Assembly (NCBI RefSeq): GCF_002865645.1
Contig: NW_020194627.1
Coordinates: 744,001 to 808,000, forward strand
Length of the DNA stretch: 64,000 bases
Source: Hyaloscypha bicolor E
Lineage: Eukaryota; Ascomycota; Leotiomycetes; Helotiales; Hyaloscyphaceae
Direction: 5' to 3'
In this document: positions 49,520-62,135 of the stretch, one piece after another
Layout of the letters: each line of letters opens with the position of its first letter
Position numbering within the stretch: the first letter of the stretch is position 1
Notes under the pieces: model-generated
What the model was told of the DNA's origin: nothing
What the model saw: only the letters and a program-made list of their open reading frames with translations
Databases searched by the model: none
Translations under genes and position numbers: made by a program

Positions 49520-51365
49520 TCATTCGCACGAAGGTAAATCAATGAGTACTCTCACTTCGCGCTGCAGCACAGATTGTTTGTTGTACATATCTCTCATCTG
49601 TTTAGAGCTTCTCCGTCGTTGTAGCATCAGTAATGGCCTTAGAGATTTCAGAGTTGCCACAGCGTAATCTCCCGTAAGGAATGAAACAAAAGTTATGACA
49701 GAAAGAAGAATAAATCCAACAGCTGCAACAATCCCGACCCGGATATCTTTGGGCAACACGCCGCAGAATTGATTTTGAATGGCCCAGTACGTCAATAATG
49801 CAGTATAGAAGGAATAGAGAAAAGGCGTGACAGCCATTGCAGTGAGCGTCTTCCAAGATGCTACGACATCGAGGCCTTGGATTTTGAATGGAGATGTTGC
49901 AACTGCCAACTTTGCCTTCTTTTTTGATATTGAGTTTGCTAAGATTAATACTGGCGTGAAGAGAAGCAGGCCTGGAAATATGGCGGGTGAGATGAGGAGC
50001 AGTTTGCCGAGTTGAAAAAAGAGGAGCACTAATGAATGCTTCCAAGAAAGTCTTGCGTATCTGATTTGATGGTGCTGTATGCCTTGATCACGAAGCTGGA
50101 GATCGTACTCGTTTGCGCTGCGCAGAAGACTCTTGACTCTAGAGTCTTGTTGTGGATCAGATAATAGCTTCAACATCTTTTTGTTGAGTGAAGCCTTTTG
50201 ATCCATGGGGTAGAGACCACTATTGGGCTCGTAGATTCGTCTGAGTGCTTGAGCTAACTAGTACACTATTAGCGAATGCTTCTAGAATTATAGCGTATAC
50301 TGACATCTAAAACCCTAGAATCCGGATATTTAAAGGTAACTTCTTTCAAGTTCTGATATACGATCTCCGTTAGTTCCCTTACTGCACCTTTCTCTTCGCC
50401 GTTCCTATATCTCTCTACAAGACTTTTCGGGACGTATATTGGGGCTCTAAACTCGACTGCTGCTCTGGACCGAAATCTGTGCCCATTGGTATGGTGTATT
50501 CCACAAGGAACAAGGTTCAGAGTTGAATGAGGGTTGGCGGCCAAATAAGACAGCGCAATAACTGCGAAACCCGCTGTACAGAGTCAGATATGTCAAACGG
50601 TTCCGCTTGAAGGGATTCTTACTCTTTAGAGGAAGAAGGTCCGATTGATCATGAGTTGTTCCTTCCGGAAACATGCAGATCGCACCACCCTCCTTGAATT
50701 TTGCAAATATCGAGGGAAACGCATTGTCAGACTCTGGCTTACGGGCAAGTGAGTACAATGAATCCGTGAGTACCTCTTTGGGATTGTCCAATCCAGTGAA
50801 GCCTTCTTTCAAATACAATTCTTGCGGTCCTCGAATCTCTGAAATTTCCGCTCTCAAAATTCGCTGTTTAGCGACTACGATCATCACAAAGTCCCCAACT
50901 TTGGCATCTTGATCGAATCGGGTCCCCCGTCCCTTTATGAGCTGTGGCTCATTCGTGATATCCGGGGCAAAGATCCTTCCACGCCCTAAATTTGCCCGGT
51001 CCCAGACACGGCGCAATGTAATACAGCCCATTGCAGTGGCAATCATGGAAATGAATCGCCTTCTCATCACTCTTTCAGCTGCCAGAAACGAAACAGGGTG
51101 GTGAAGATGGAAGAGAAGCACGGAGGAGATCATCGCTGGATCGATCATCTAGATTCACTGTGAGAAGGAGTTCTTTGTCAGAGAGGGAAAGGCATACATC
51201 GTTTGAATGGGGCGCTGCTACAAATAAGATAGGTCCAACTGTCTGGACGTTATGGAGGTTTGATATACTGATTTCTTTGTAGAAAATATGTAGCAAGGTA
51301 GATAACACCCATATTGTCACATGGTATATGCCTACTTGACGAGTACTTTTCTGGAGGATGGTCAT
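49520..51365 (-). CDS. glycerol-3-phosphate / DHAP acyltransferase (Sct1/Gpt2 type)
   Basis: A membrane enzyme that puts the first acyl chain on glycerol-3-phosphate (or DHAP), the entry to phospholipid and triacylglycerol synthesis, in the ER in yeast. Exons: 51198-51365, 50623-51148, 50301-50573 and 49520-50253; introns of 49, 49 and 47 bp with good GT..AG. The joined frame gives 566 residues. Residues about 51-62 hold the AAPHSND-MIDP histidine/aspartate block. About residue 205 is the FPEGTTHD substrate-binding block, followed by LLPLK and an LNLVPCGIHH strand. Near residues 400-510 are two hydrophobic segment pairs (the LVLLFFQLGKLLLISP and FILLSVITFVSF regions). It is shorter than typical fungal Sct1 proteins (about 700 or more) because it lacks the long acidic tail. 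It may be a second, divergent paralogue. The start ATG directly precedes the first conserved segment. Confidence 0.88.
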
Positions 51366-51987
51366 CGCAGGAGAATCTTTTAATGATATATAATGTAATT
51401 TCGGACCTCGAGGCTTTATGGTTTATTCTTACCCTTCAAGCAGATAAAAGTCCTGAGATGGGTATTATAGGAAAGGAATACTGTACAAACTAGCATATAA
51501 CCCAACCCTATATAGCCCGCGCGAAACAAATAACCTCTCTCAGGAGGGGGCTTATAGCAAAGGACAGTGCAAGGTTTCTAATGAAGAGGAACGAGTCACT
51601 CAGCCTCAGGATGGCTCTGAATTAGAAGCACAGAATCCTACAGTTAGAAGTCAGACTATGCCTGCGGCACGGGGTTGCAGAGTGAGCGCTAGACCAGGAT
51701 GTGGTCTGACCAGGAGCGGGCGCAGCTACGGATATACGTAAGGGCGGAAGGATCTGAAACATTCTGTGACGGCGTCGCAAATATCTACGCCGTCTACACG
51801 GGACGGCCCCCTCTTTGTGGCCTTTGTCAGGAAACCTATGTATAGCCTCAAGGGCAAACAATCTCGCTTGTCAGAGTGTGCTAGCTAGCGAATAAGAAGA
51901 TTCAGATGATAAGCCAATCTAATTTCCTCTATAACTTTCTTTTCAGAAATATCAACCATATCTTTATAAGGCGTATTCATCGACATC
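51366..51987. promoter_or_regulatory. divergent promoter region of acyltransferase and ABC transporter
   Basis: 622 bp separate the two start codons, which face away from each other, so the region must hold both promoters. Pyrimidine-rich runs precede the transporter start (about 51,920-51,960). No specific operator can be named. Confidence 0.5.
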
Positions 51988-54900
51988 ATGCCAAAAAAGA
52001 TCCTGTATGATCGTCTTCCAAGCAGTACGGAGGATGAGAGTGAGACAGAGAACCCTGCAACTGAGAAAGAATGGACAGTTCAGTATGATAAGAAAAAGGC
52101 TCCACTTCTGGGTTTGCTGCAATTCGCTTCACGGTATGATCAATTATTACAAATCTTGGGATGCGCTGCGGGTGTAGTTGCTGGTTCTATGATGGTAGGC
52201 CCCATACCTAGTTCTTTAAGATTATGGAAGAATTTGTCACTGATTTGTTGTCTAGCCTTTGATGAGCATTGTGCTTGGATCATCCATTCAAGTCTTTGTG
52301 TCGGCAAGTCATAGTGAGAATAATTCGCTACTTTTACAAGAGATCAATGATCGTGTTCTCTATTTGCTGGGTATTGGGGCTGGAGCTATGGTGGCGTCTT
52401 ACATCCAAGCGGTATGCTGGATGGTTTCCGGCGAAAATATTGCAACGCGCATTCGAGAAGCCTACCTGCAATCATTGCTTCGACAAGATATTCAAATTCT
52501 GGACGGGATAGGAGCTGGACAAGTAACGACGAGCATCAGTTGTGATATCAACATCATACAGGACACGATATCTCACAAGACTGGCCTCTTCATATCCTCC
52601 TTATCCACCTTTTTATCTGCATTCATAATTGCATTTATTCGAAATTGGAGACTAGCGATCATAGTCAGCGCCATCCTGCCAGCAATGGTCATTCCAACTG
52701 CTGTCATGTCCATGTTCGTGGCCAATAATGTGAAGGAATCCTCAATCCAAGCTTCTTTAGCACACACTGTTGCTGCTGATGCTATATCATCAATCAATGC
52801 CGTGAAGAGTCTCGGGATACAGGATGTAATGACGAGACTCTATGATGATCTCCTTCGACGCTCCGAGCGCTTTCTGTTCAAGAGGTCGTTCTGGCTAGGG
52901 TCTATTTATGGATACGTTTTCCTAGTGCTATTTTCGGCTTATTCGCTGGCATTTTGGGAGGGTTCTAGGCTCCTAGCATCTGATCAATTACATACTGGCA
53001 TTGTCGTCAATGTTCTGTTCTCCGTCATTATCGGAACCCTTGCACTGGGACGCGTCACTCGATTTCTGGAGTCTCTTACCACAGCCATATCGGTCAGTAC
53101 TAAAATTTTAGAGACTATTGGTCGTGAGAACTACGGTCTCGATTCAGAACCCAAAGTAAGAAGTTCAATCCAGGGAAATATTCTGTTCCAAAATGTCTCG
53201 TTTGCATACGCAAGCCTTCCGGACGTCCTTGTTTTAGACGACATTTCTTTGCATATACTTCCACGGAAAACAACAGCTATTGTTGGGGCATCTGGATCCG
53301 GAAAGAGTACAATCATAGGACTTTTGGAGCGTTTTTACGAGCCGACCTCAGGCCAAATTTTAATTGATGGCATTCCTATCACAGCATTGGATTTATCTAG
53401 TTTTCGATCTCAAATGTCTCTTGTTTCGCAGGAACCCACTCTATCTTCTACAACTATCTTCGAGAACGTGTGCATGGGACTGCTCGGAACTTCCTTCGAA
53501 TTTGCTAAGCCATATCGACAACTAAGCATGGTAATGGAAGCATGCAAATTAGCGGGGATCTCCGAATTCATCGAGACCCTACCGGATGGATATGACACCT
53601 TCGTTGGAAGCAAGGGTGTCCTTCTTAGTGGTGGGCAGAAACAACGCCTCGCGTTCGCTCGTGCTATAGTTCGTGACCCAAAGGTCCTTATACTCGATGA
53701 ACCTACATCAGCCCTAGATCAGGAATCGGAATCCATCATTCAAGCGGCTCTGGATACAGTATCCGCCACTCGGACAATCATAATACTTGCACATAAGCTC
53801 CATACCATCAAGAAAGCCGATTCAATCATAGTTATTGGTGAGGGGAAAGTGCTAGAGCAGGGCACTCACGAGGATCTGTCGCAGAGTAAAGGGGCATATT
53901 TCTCACTCTTACAAGCACACCAGAATCCTAAAACATCAGAATACGATCGAGAGAAAGCAGAGATCACACTTGGAGGAAAGGAGACGTTCTTGGAAGGAGA
54001 TAATGCGAGGTGTTCGCCACCCCCAGTTGACGTCCTTAAACAGACTGAAAAGCCAGAATGGGGAATTACTCACTACTTCATTCAAGTACTGAGATTGAAC
54101 GGACCAGAGATACATCTGATCATACTTGGATTTCTCGCCTCCATTATATGTGGTGCCATTTATCCCATACAAGCCTTCCTATTCGCAAAAATGCTCGTTC
54201 TATCAGGTTCACCCCAGGACGCCTCCTTTGGAGATTCCGCGAATTTCTATTCCCTGATGTTCTTCGTTATCGCACTCGTTAAGTGTGTGTCACAATTCAC
54301 CTCCTCCTTCGCGCTCGGCGTGTGTTGTAATAGAATGATCGGCCGAGTTCGCTCAACGGCATTTCGAAACATTCTACGACAGAATATTGAGTGGTTTCAC
54401 GGCACTGGGCATTCCACGGGACGGCTGATATTCTCTTTATCACGGCATAGCCACCATCTCGCTGGTCTACACGGCTCTTCCATCGCCATCTTCATCGATA
54501 TCCTAACGAATCTTACGTCTAGCGCCATTTTCTCACTGGTCGTTGCTTGGCAGTATTCCTTGCCTGTTCTCTGTGTGATACCTTTCATCATCATCGCAGG
54601 TTATTTACGATTATTAGTTCTGAAGGACTTTGAGAATGCCATATCCGAGTGGCATAAATATTCAACAGAGGTTGCTTGCGAAGCGATTGCGTCGATCCGG
54701 ACAGTTGCTGCCTTGGTACGAGAAAAACAGATCCTAGAGACGTATCGTAGCACCTTGAAAGTTGCCTCCAAACTGGCATACAGATCTATATTGAGATCCT
54801 CGGCATTGTATTCCTTATCACAGAGCCTTGTATTCTTGGTCAATGCCTTCGCGATTTGGTACGGTGGGCGGCTGATGGTACAGGGTCGTATCAACTTGTT

Positions 54901-54997
54901 TCAGAACTTCGCGGTTTATATGGCGCTGACATTTGGGGCCCAGGATGCTGGAGAGATGGTGGGCCGGGTTCCCGAATTAGCACTGGCGAAGACAGCT
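51988..54997 (+). CDS. ABCB-type (multidrug-resistance-like) ABC transporter, 5' part, disrupted
   Basis: A full-size ABC exporter gene up to the point where a transposon enters. Exon 1 is 51988-52194, exon 2 starts at 52256, with a 61-bp intron (GTAGGC..TCTAG). The 983 codons cover a short acidic N-terminus, TMD1 (about residues 50-380) and NBD1. NBD1 has Walker A GASGSGKST, Q-loop VSQEP, signature LSGGQKQR, Walker B VLILDEPTSALD and H-loop AHK. A linker and most of TMD2 (from about residue 690) follow. The frame meets TGA at 55001, inside the element, so NBD2 is separated from the rest. The transported substrate cannot be told; members of this group export drugs, sterols or peptides. As it stands, only a half-size product with one NBD could be made. 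Confidence 0.93.
54993..54997. repeat. target-site duplicate CAGCT, left
   Basis: CAGCT precedes the left inverted repeat and recurs at 63935-63939 after the right one. Ignoring the element and one duplicate restores an open transporter frame, which supports these junctions. An extra A on each side would also allow a 6-bp ACAGCT reading. Confidence 0.85.
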
Positions 54998-55090
54998 TAC
55001 TGAGGCCCACAGCTAGCTAGCGGACAAATCCGAGAAGCGAAAAGTGATTTTCTGATTTTCTGATTTTTGCACTGGCGCCCCGCACACCCC
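54998..55090 (+). repeat. left terminal inverted repeat
   Basis: About 90 bp pairing with 63842-63934. It contains the TTTTCTGA octamer in tandem and then diverges after a GCGCCCC..CACACC stretch. It supplies the in-frame TGA that now ends the transporter reading frame. Confidence 0.9.
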
Positions 55091-55689
55091 CCTCCCCCCT
55101 CCTCCCCAAGGCAGAATTCCTAATTAGGGGTATAGCACCCACACGTGACTTTCGGCTTAGATAACGCAATAATAGTAAGGCTGCTTGCTTGTCTAATTAA
55201 CGAAGTGAGAGCCCATACTACCGCGTGAAATCGTGCCAAAATTAGGCCGGGTAGTATAATATAAAATTGAGTATTTATTACAAATTACTGTAGTCAGGTA
55301 ACTACAGGCTATAAGCCCTTCTAGGATAATGCTATTAATAGGGTCTAATAACTTCCTTAATATTCCCGAGATTAGAAATAAGAAAATTAAACTATTAAAA
55401 TAACTAAGAAGCCGGCTAATTACTTTTTTTTAGTAATTAATTAATAAAATCACGTGGGGGTAATATTACTCGAGTTTTTTAGTACTTATATTACTAGAAA
55501 GTACGTTATAATAGTAAAGCGTACCCTGAACTTAACCCCTATTAAAATAACTTGGTAGATTTTATTAAAATAATACTATGACTTTTAATAAATCTATTAC
55601 TATATCGCAAAGCTATTACTAAATAGGCTCATATAAATATTAATTAAGAAGAAATTACGAATAGATTAAAAGATTTATATGAAATCTTA

Positions 55690-57260
55690 GTTAATTCATA
55701 TATGGTCCGATAGTAACTATAAGAATAGAACGTCCAAATACGTACTCAAATAGTAGATATGCCTTTCCTTTATATATAGATTATAATCCTGTATTATCTA
55801 GGAGATATAGATAAGGAAATACTTGAGGATCTTGAGGATTATGGTTATATAGCTTTAATTACTAGAGTTATTTATATATGCAAGAAGCTTGGTCTTATTT
55901 GCCGCATGACTATAATAGACAGGCAAGCGGTAGACGAGTAACTATTTATAATACTATAGAGTAAGCTAAATAATAGGCGGGTTATAGGTTATAGACGGCG
56001 GTATTTACATATATATTTCCATTAATAAGGTTTACTAGTAACCCGGTTAGTCTTTCTATACTTTACTATTTTGCCCTAGCTTGGAAGGTTAAGGCCTTAT
56101 TTACTAATATATTTTGTTATTTATAGGGAGAGCTTATATATAATATTATGACTCCTAGATCCCGAGGCAATTATACTATAAATATAACGGATATAGTCTA
56201 AGAAGGGAGAATATATTATACCTGGGCCGGACTAGATTTAGTTAATTAATAGATATGATAAGCTATTACTATTTGGGATTAAGATATACGCTTATATTAA
56301 TACTTATTTACGTAATATTATCTAGGTATATATCGGAATCTCTAATCGGACTACCTATTTAGTTATATAGTAGTATCTTCAGATTTATACTCAAATGGGC
56401 TATTGCCCTCACTTCTTTAGGGCTAATTGAGGCTCTAAACTTCCCCTTATTACTAAAGCATACTTTATATTCTTGCAGATAGCTAATCTATTAGTTATAT
56501 ATATAAAGAACTACTTTATTTCTGGGAAAAGTACCGAGAATTAGTAGATTAAATCCTGGTAGCAAGAGCTTTAGAAGAGCTAGCTATACCGGTAGTATAT
56601 AAGTAATTCCGTTTCCCTATATCTGCCTCTCGTTCTTTCTATTATTGGGAAGAAGTATTAGGTACTAATAATTATACCGCTTTTTATTAAGGCTATTAGG
56701 TCTAGTATTATAGTACCGGATTATATAACTAATTCCGATTAGTATATATAGAACTACTTTTAAGAACTGGCCTATACTAGGAGTTATAATTACTAATATT
56801 TATAGGACCGGATTACTTTACTAGTACTTTATATATAGCGGATCCAAAACGAGGTATATAGGTTCACAGACTTGTGAAATATCCACAGGATTAGAAAAGA
56901 CAGATCTAGGCCTAATATAGTAGCCGGCAAGCTATTTAGACTATATATGAGGCCCCCAGGCGGGATATAGTACTAGGGTCGCCCTATAAATATAGAGCTT
57001 TATAATATAATCCTTAATAATTACTTAGTTTGGGGTAAGTAATATAACCTCGCATAGCTCTATACGGATAGTTTACTTATATACTAATATAGATATTAAC
57101 GAGTTTCTGCCGAGAGAAATACTAGAATAGTACTATTAGAAGCTTATATCTTATAATATAAATATGGCCAATATTTATATAGAAGATACTAATAGAAATA
57201 GCAACTAATTATATATTTAAGCTTACTACTAGCTCTAATATATAGTCCGGGCACATATAG
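55690..57260 (+). pseudogene. rve-type DDE transposase, inactivated by RIP
   Basis: The frame set by codons at 56155 onward reads LDPEA, KKGEYIIPGPD, an LLLFGIKIYAYINTY segment, VYIGISNRT, CPHFFRAN.GSKLPLI, YFISGKSTEN and SW. These are landmarks of the integrase-like transposase family common in ascomycete repeats (usual forms: WSIDGxxKL, AIDAYSR, RSDRGTE, STxNQRIEsWW). Every recognisable acidic catalytic position has changed by G to A: Asp to Asn in LIN, YINTY and RAN, and Glu to Lys in IKSW. Many Gln, Arg and Trp codons are now TAA, TAG or TGA. A NIHRIRKDRSRPNIVAGK tail segment lies near 56,870-56,930. The original protein would have had about 520 residues. It is surely dead. The upstream limit is approximate. 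Confidence 0.85.
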
Positions 57261-58692
57261 CCTCAGGGCAGTTACTAATATTAAGAGAGTTCGAGAAGCC
57301 GACTAGTAGATATAATACTACTATTATATAAAATAGGATCCTTAAGTAAGTTATCCTAATAAATATAAAGTATGTGAATAATATATAGGCCAGAAGAATA
57401 CCCGTATAGTTCCTAATAGTCTAGAACTTTACCCAGGAATGGCCCTTTATTAGTAATGCTTCTAATAATATAAGGTAATTAAATAAGCTAGTTACGGAGT
57501 AACTAGGTATATTAAGATAAGTATTATTTATTATTAAATATATTATTTTTGAAACTCTCTTTTTACTTTTGAGAATAATATTAATAGAATTATTAAGTTT
57601 ATTTACTATATAAATATTCTATATCCTTAAATTCTTACCTCTCAAAATAGTACTACTATTTCTCAAAATCTGCCCTAATACTATATGCCCTATAGCCAAA
57701 TACTAGTATAATAATATCTAATATTATAAGTTCTATTAATTTACTAATAATAAATATAATATAAAGGCCACTGCTTTACTTGCCTAGAGTAATAATACTA
57801 ATAGACTTAAACCTTATAGCTCTGGAATTCCGTCCGTATCTGCCCCCCTCTTTATACCTGGGATACTTTAGATCCCTAGCTTTTCTTAGTATTTTTATCC
57901 CGTATCTTTTCTTCTAGAAATATTTACTATACCTATTTCTCTAGTTACTATTACTATATAGCTACTAGGTACTAGTTCTGCTCTATCCCAGGCTTCTCCT
58001 ATTCTAATAGCCCCATAACTACTCCCTTCCGTATTTCCTTTTACTATAAGCCATATTACTTGACCTAATTACTTTTCTAGTAATACTTATACTACTATAT
58101 AAGCTTAATAGGCTGTAAATACGAGAGTTACTTAGGCCGCTGCCCAGGCCATAGCTCCTTATACCGGTAATAGGCTACCTGGAGCCCTTTAAGGTCTCAT
58201 AAATCAAAATATAACCGGATCTAGTCTTATGAAATTATAGACCATAATTTTATAGCTAGTTCTTTATAAATAGGCATTTAATAATATAAAGAATTAGAGA
58301 GCTAAGCAAAGAATTATTTAACTTTCTAAAGAAGTCGGTAATAAGTTTTCTCCTATTTCTTTTACTAGATTCTCTATACGAATTCTAATAGATATTTTTT
58401 AATAGGTGGCTTTTAATTTAAAATAAATAATTAAGTCTTTTCTATTTTTTCTAATATAGTTTCTTAGTAATTACTTCCTTACTTCTCTTTCTATATTAGC
58501 AGACCTACCCGCTATTATTAATTTATTAATAATACGAATAAACTAGTATTCTATACTAGTCCTAATAGTAAAAGAGCCCAGGAACTTATAGTCTTGCCAG
58601 GTTCTATTTAAACTGTCTTTAACCTTTTTCGCTATAGTATATATCTGGGCCCTAAGGATATCTAGATAATTTTCCTTATTTTATACCAGGAT

Positions 58693-58818
58693 AAGACTTT
58701 ATATAAAGATATTTATCTTAAAATTACTCGTAAAGAGCTAGAAAATACTTAAAAGAAGACTTTATATAAAGATCTCTATCTTAAAATTACTTATAAAAAG
58801 CTAGAAAATGCTTAGAAA
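58693..58818 (+). repeat. 63-bp (21-codon) tandem duplication
   Basis: Two adjacent 63-bp units differing by a few changes, the first starting aagactttatataaagat. In the plus-strand frame each reads KTLYKDxYLKITxKxLEN, so the duplication kept the frame of a former coding region. Confidence 0.8.
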
Positions 58819-61800
58819 ATATAGTAACTTAAAGAGATTAAATAATAGACTAAGAAGGCCTAGAGAGCCTAGAAAAGTATTACCCGCTAATATAAATATG
58901 AGACTTTAAAAATAAGGAGAGATCTAATAAACTAGTAAGTAAATAAAGGCATATATATAATCTTTTCCTTTAATTCTGGCTTCTACTCTTTATTTCTTCT
59001 ATAGATTCTTTTTTGTTTTTAGGTTTAATTAACTTATATATACCAGGATTCTTTTCTACTTACTAATCTCTAAGAGCTATAAGATAATACGGAAAGTGCT
59101 ACTAAAAGTACTACTAAAGCTAATCCTAATAATAATAATAATAATAATAATAGTAGGCTATTAGATCCTTTTTTAATTTTACTATTCTTTCTTCTAATAG
59201 AGGGGACTATAATTAATCTTATAAACTATATAAGCATTATTTCGTAGTAACGGATATGTTAGAAATATAAATATATTATCTTTTTTTCTTATTAGATATA
59301 GAGAATTAACGGGTATAATGTCTTTAGCTTTATAAGTAAAACCCAAGGCACCCGGGCTATTACTAGTACTCTGCCTATTACTCCGGACAGAAGTCTAACT
59401 ATTATTATTAAACTTCCTAGGCTAATTAACCTTACTTCTCCTAAGTAAACCTATTATATAAGGTCTAATAAATTATATATAAATATCCGCTAAGGTTAAG
59501 GTAATTAAGAAAAAATAGGCCTAATATCTAATATACTTTTTCCTATATCTTATAATTAGCTTAGTATTATTTTGGGTCTTATTTCCTTGCGGATATATAT
59601 ATACTTGGAATTTATAATTAATACTTTAAAGTAATATTCTTTAATTAGTTCTTATATAATTTAAAAGTCAGGCTACTAAATTTAATACTTTTATAATACT
59701 CAAATTCACTCAAGTTTATAAAGTCTTGTAATTATTAGGGCCTTTATAATTCTTTACCTTTTAAGTTTAATACCTAAATAATATTATATACTTTGCCTTT
59801 AGTATAGAGAAGGCTCCTAAAAGTCTAGGGTTATAAAGGGGTTTTTATATTAAGGATATATTAAGAATATATTATATTATAATAATGAAATTATAGGTAT
59901 TTATATATAAATATATAATATATTAGACTAGCTATACTAAAAACTATACTATATCTATATATAAAGTTACTAATTACTTTATATTAATACCAGACCCGTA
60001 TAATTATATAACTTTATATAATTGGCTAGCTATAGAAAAGCCCTAAAGCCCGAAACTTACGAAGAGTCTCAAGGGCTTTGGAGCTTCTGGACTATTACTA
60101 GTACCCGGTACTCTTTGGGAAAAGAGTATAATATATTCTATAATAGGTAACCTATTATAGACTACTTAACCTTTAAGTTAAGCGGGAAATCTGAGGGCCG
60201 GGCTCGTAATTCAAGTCTTATTAAGGTTATTAAAGTCTTTACTAGCTAGTACTATAGATTTAATAAAAATATTACGGGAATTCTATAGGTTCTATCCTAA
60301 TTTATCCAGAAAGTATATATAGTATATTTCCTTATTTATTCTAATATTTGCATATAATTCCTGAGAGCCGAACTATTACTTAAGAGGGAAGTGAGAAGGC
60401 TGAACTAATACCTTTGAAAACTAAGGCCTTAATAAATCTATCTAGAAAAGCTTACTAATTTTTCTAAAGATAACCCAAGAAAAGTTTGAGTTTATTATAT
60501 ATTATGACTTATATAACTAGGGATAGGGACTATTCTAATAGGCCAGAAAGAGTTTCTTATATAACTTACTTATATAACCAGGGATAGAGACTTGAGTTTA
60601 TTATATGGAATTACCTATATATAGAGACTCCTACTATAAACTTCTTGTTTGGATTAATTAGTTAAACCTATTTTTAATACTAAGTCTTTATTAAGGCAAC
60701 TTCCCGCTCCTAGAGGCTTTAGATAAAGTAGCTAATAAGTTTCTTAGCTATTAGCTAAGACTTATTAGCTAGAAAATCTATAAGTAGTAGATAAGATTAT
60801 AAAGCAGAACTTCCCTAATTATAATACCAAGATATTTTACTATAGTATAAAGTAATTAGATATAAAAGCCCTATTAAATATAATATATCTCGAACTATAA
60901 GTTTATAAGATAGGTATAGGAAGTCTTAGTACTTAACTAGTATTATAGTCTAGCCCGAAGGCGCCTGTTATTCTTTATACCTAATTTAATAGAAATAAGA
61001 AGTACTTATACTTTAACTCGAGAAATAATTAGGACTTTTATATGAACTTAGGGTAGCGGTTTGCTTTATAGAGAGAGAATAAACCAGAAATACCTATACT
61101 ATATTAATTTTTAGGAAGAATTATAGTAAATACTATAATTTCTGGAATACTTTTAAGGAAGCTTCCCCGAACTAAAGTAGGCTGGTTTATAATCCCGAAA
61201 GATCTATAGGAATCTTATATACCCGAGAATATAAGTACTTAAGGTAAATACTATTTGAGTCCTAACTTATAATAAAAGAAAAGTAAAGTATATAAAATAA
61301 AATATATAAAGTAAAAGTAAAACAAAATACCTGGATATTTAATAAATAGAAAGCCTAACTATAGGTTATAAGAACTAGTACTAACTAGGTATATATATAG
61401 TAATATTAAAGAAGAGGTAAGGCAAGAGGAACTAAAAAGTAAGTTAGTATATATTTCGTAAAAGCAAATAGAGAAATATCTAAATAGCCCAAAGGCAAGA
61501 AGTATATATTAAAAGAGTCGAGATTAGAGAGAGAAGGGCTATTTCCTATAAGAATAAGTTAGTATATATTTCAAGATAAAGAATAGGGATACTTAATAGC
61601 GGCCCGAAGGCTTTTATAAGTATTAAAAAAAGAAAGAAGGTATTAAAGTTCGGAGGAATCTAAATAGGAGTTAGCCTCTTTTTTGGAAGTTCGAGAGAGG
61701 GTACTCCCAAAGGGCCTAAAGGCATAAGAGGTATTAGAAAAGGAGAGAAGGAGATATTAGAGAAGGGGAGGAAAGATCTAAAATTTAGCTTTCTAAGGAG

Positions 61801-61860
61801 CAAGTGGGTTAAAGACTTATGGTATAGGAGTTCTAGATAAAAGTAACCCGGAAGTAGTAA

Positions 61861-62135
61861 TTAGATACTAGCTTTTAGTATTATTAGTAGAAGTATTAAA
61901 GGAGAAGGGGTTTGGAGGAGGGGTTTAGAGGGGTTTGGAGGAGGAGAGAAAGGTTATAAGATAGTTAGATACTAGCTCTTGATATTAATGGAAGAAGTAT
62001 TAAAGGAGAAGGGATTCGGAAAAGGGATTTAGAAGAGGGGTAAGGAGAAGGAGTAAGGAGGGGTAAGGAGGAGAAGAGGAAGGTTATAAGGTAGTCAGAT
62101 ACTAGCTCTTGGTATTAATAGAGATATTAATAAAG
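61861..62135. repeat. G-rich tandem repeat inside the large element
   Basis: Three starts of a unit beginning agatactagct (61863, 61967, 62097; spacing 104 and 130 bp). Each is followed by GTATTAAAGGAGAAGGG and stretches of GGAGGAGGGG-type purine runs that vary in length. The plus strand is strongly purine-rich from about 61,640 to 62,260 and has several closely spaced GGG runs that could form G-quadruplexes. Confidence 0.7.

Noticed and set aside
49602..50045. 147-codon frame overlapping the acyltransferase exon 4
   Set aside because: A same-strand shadow in another frame; the acyltransferase frame has the family motifs and hydrophobic segments.
51622..51861. 79-codon frame in the divergent promoter region
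   Set aside because: Arg/Pro/His-rich shadow translation without motif; position and composition fit non-coding sequence.
51988..55003. Natural end of the ABC transporter at TGA 55001-55003
   Set aside because: The stop is inside the left inverted repeat of the transposon; the family needs a second NBD and the frame continues at 63935.
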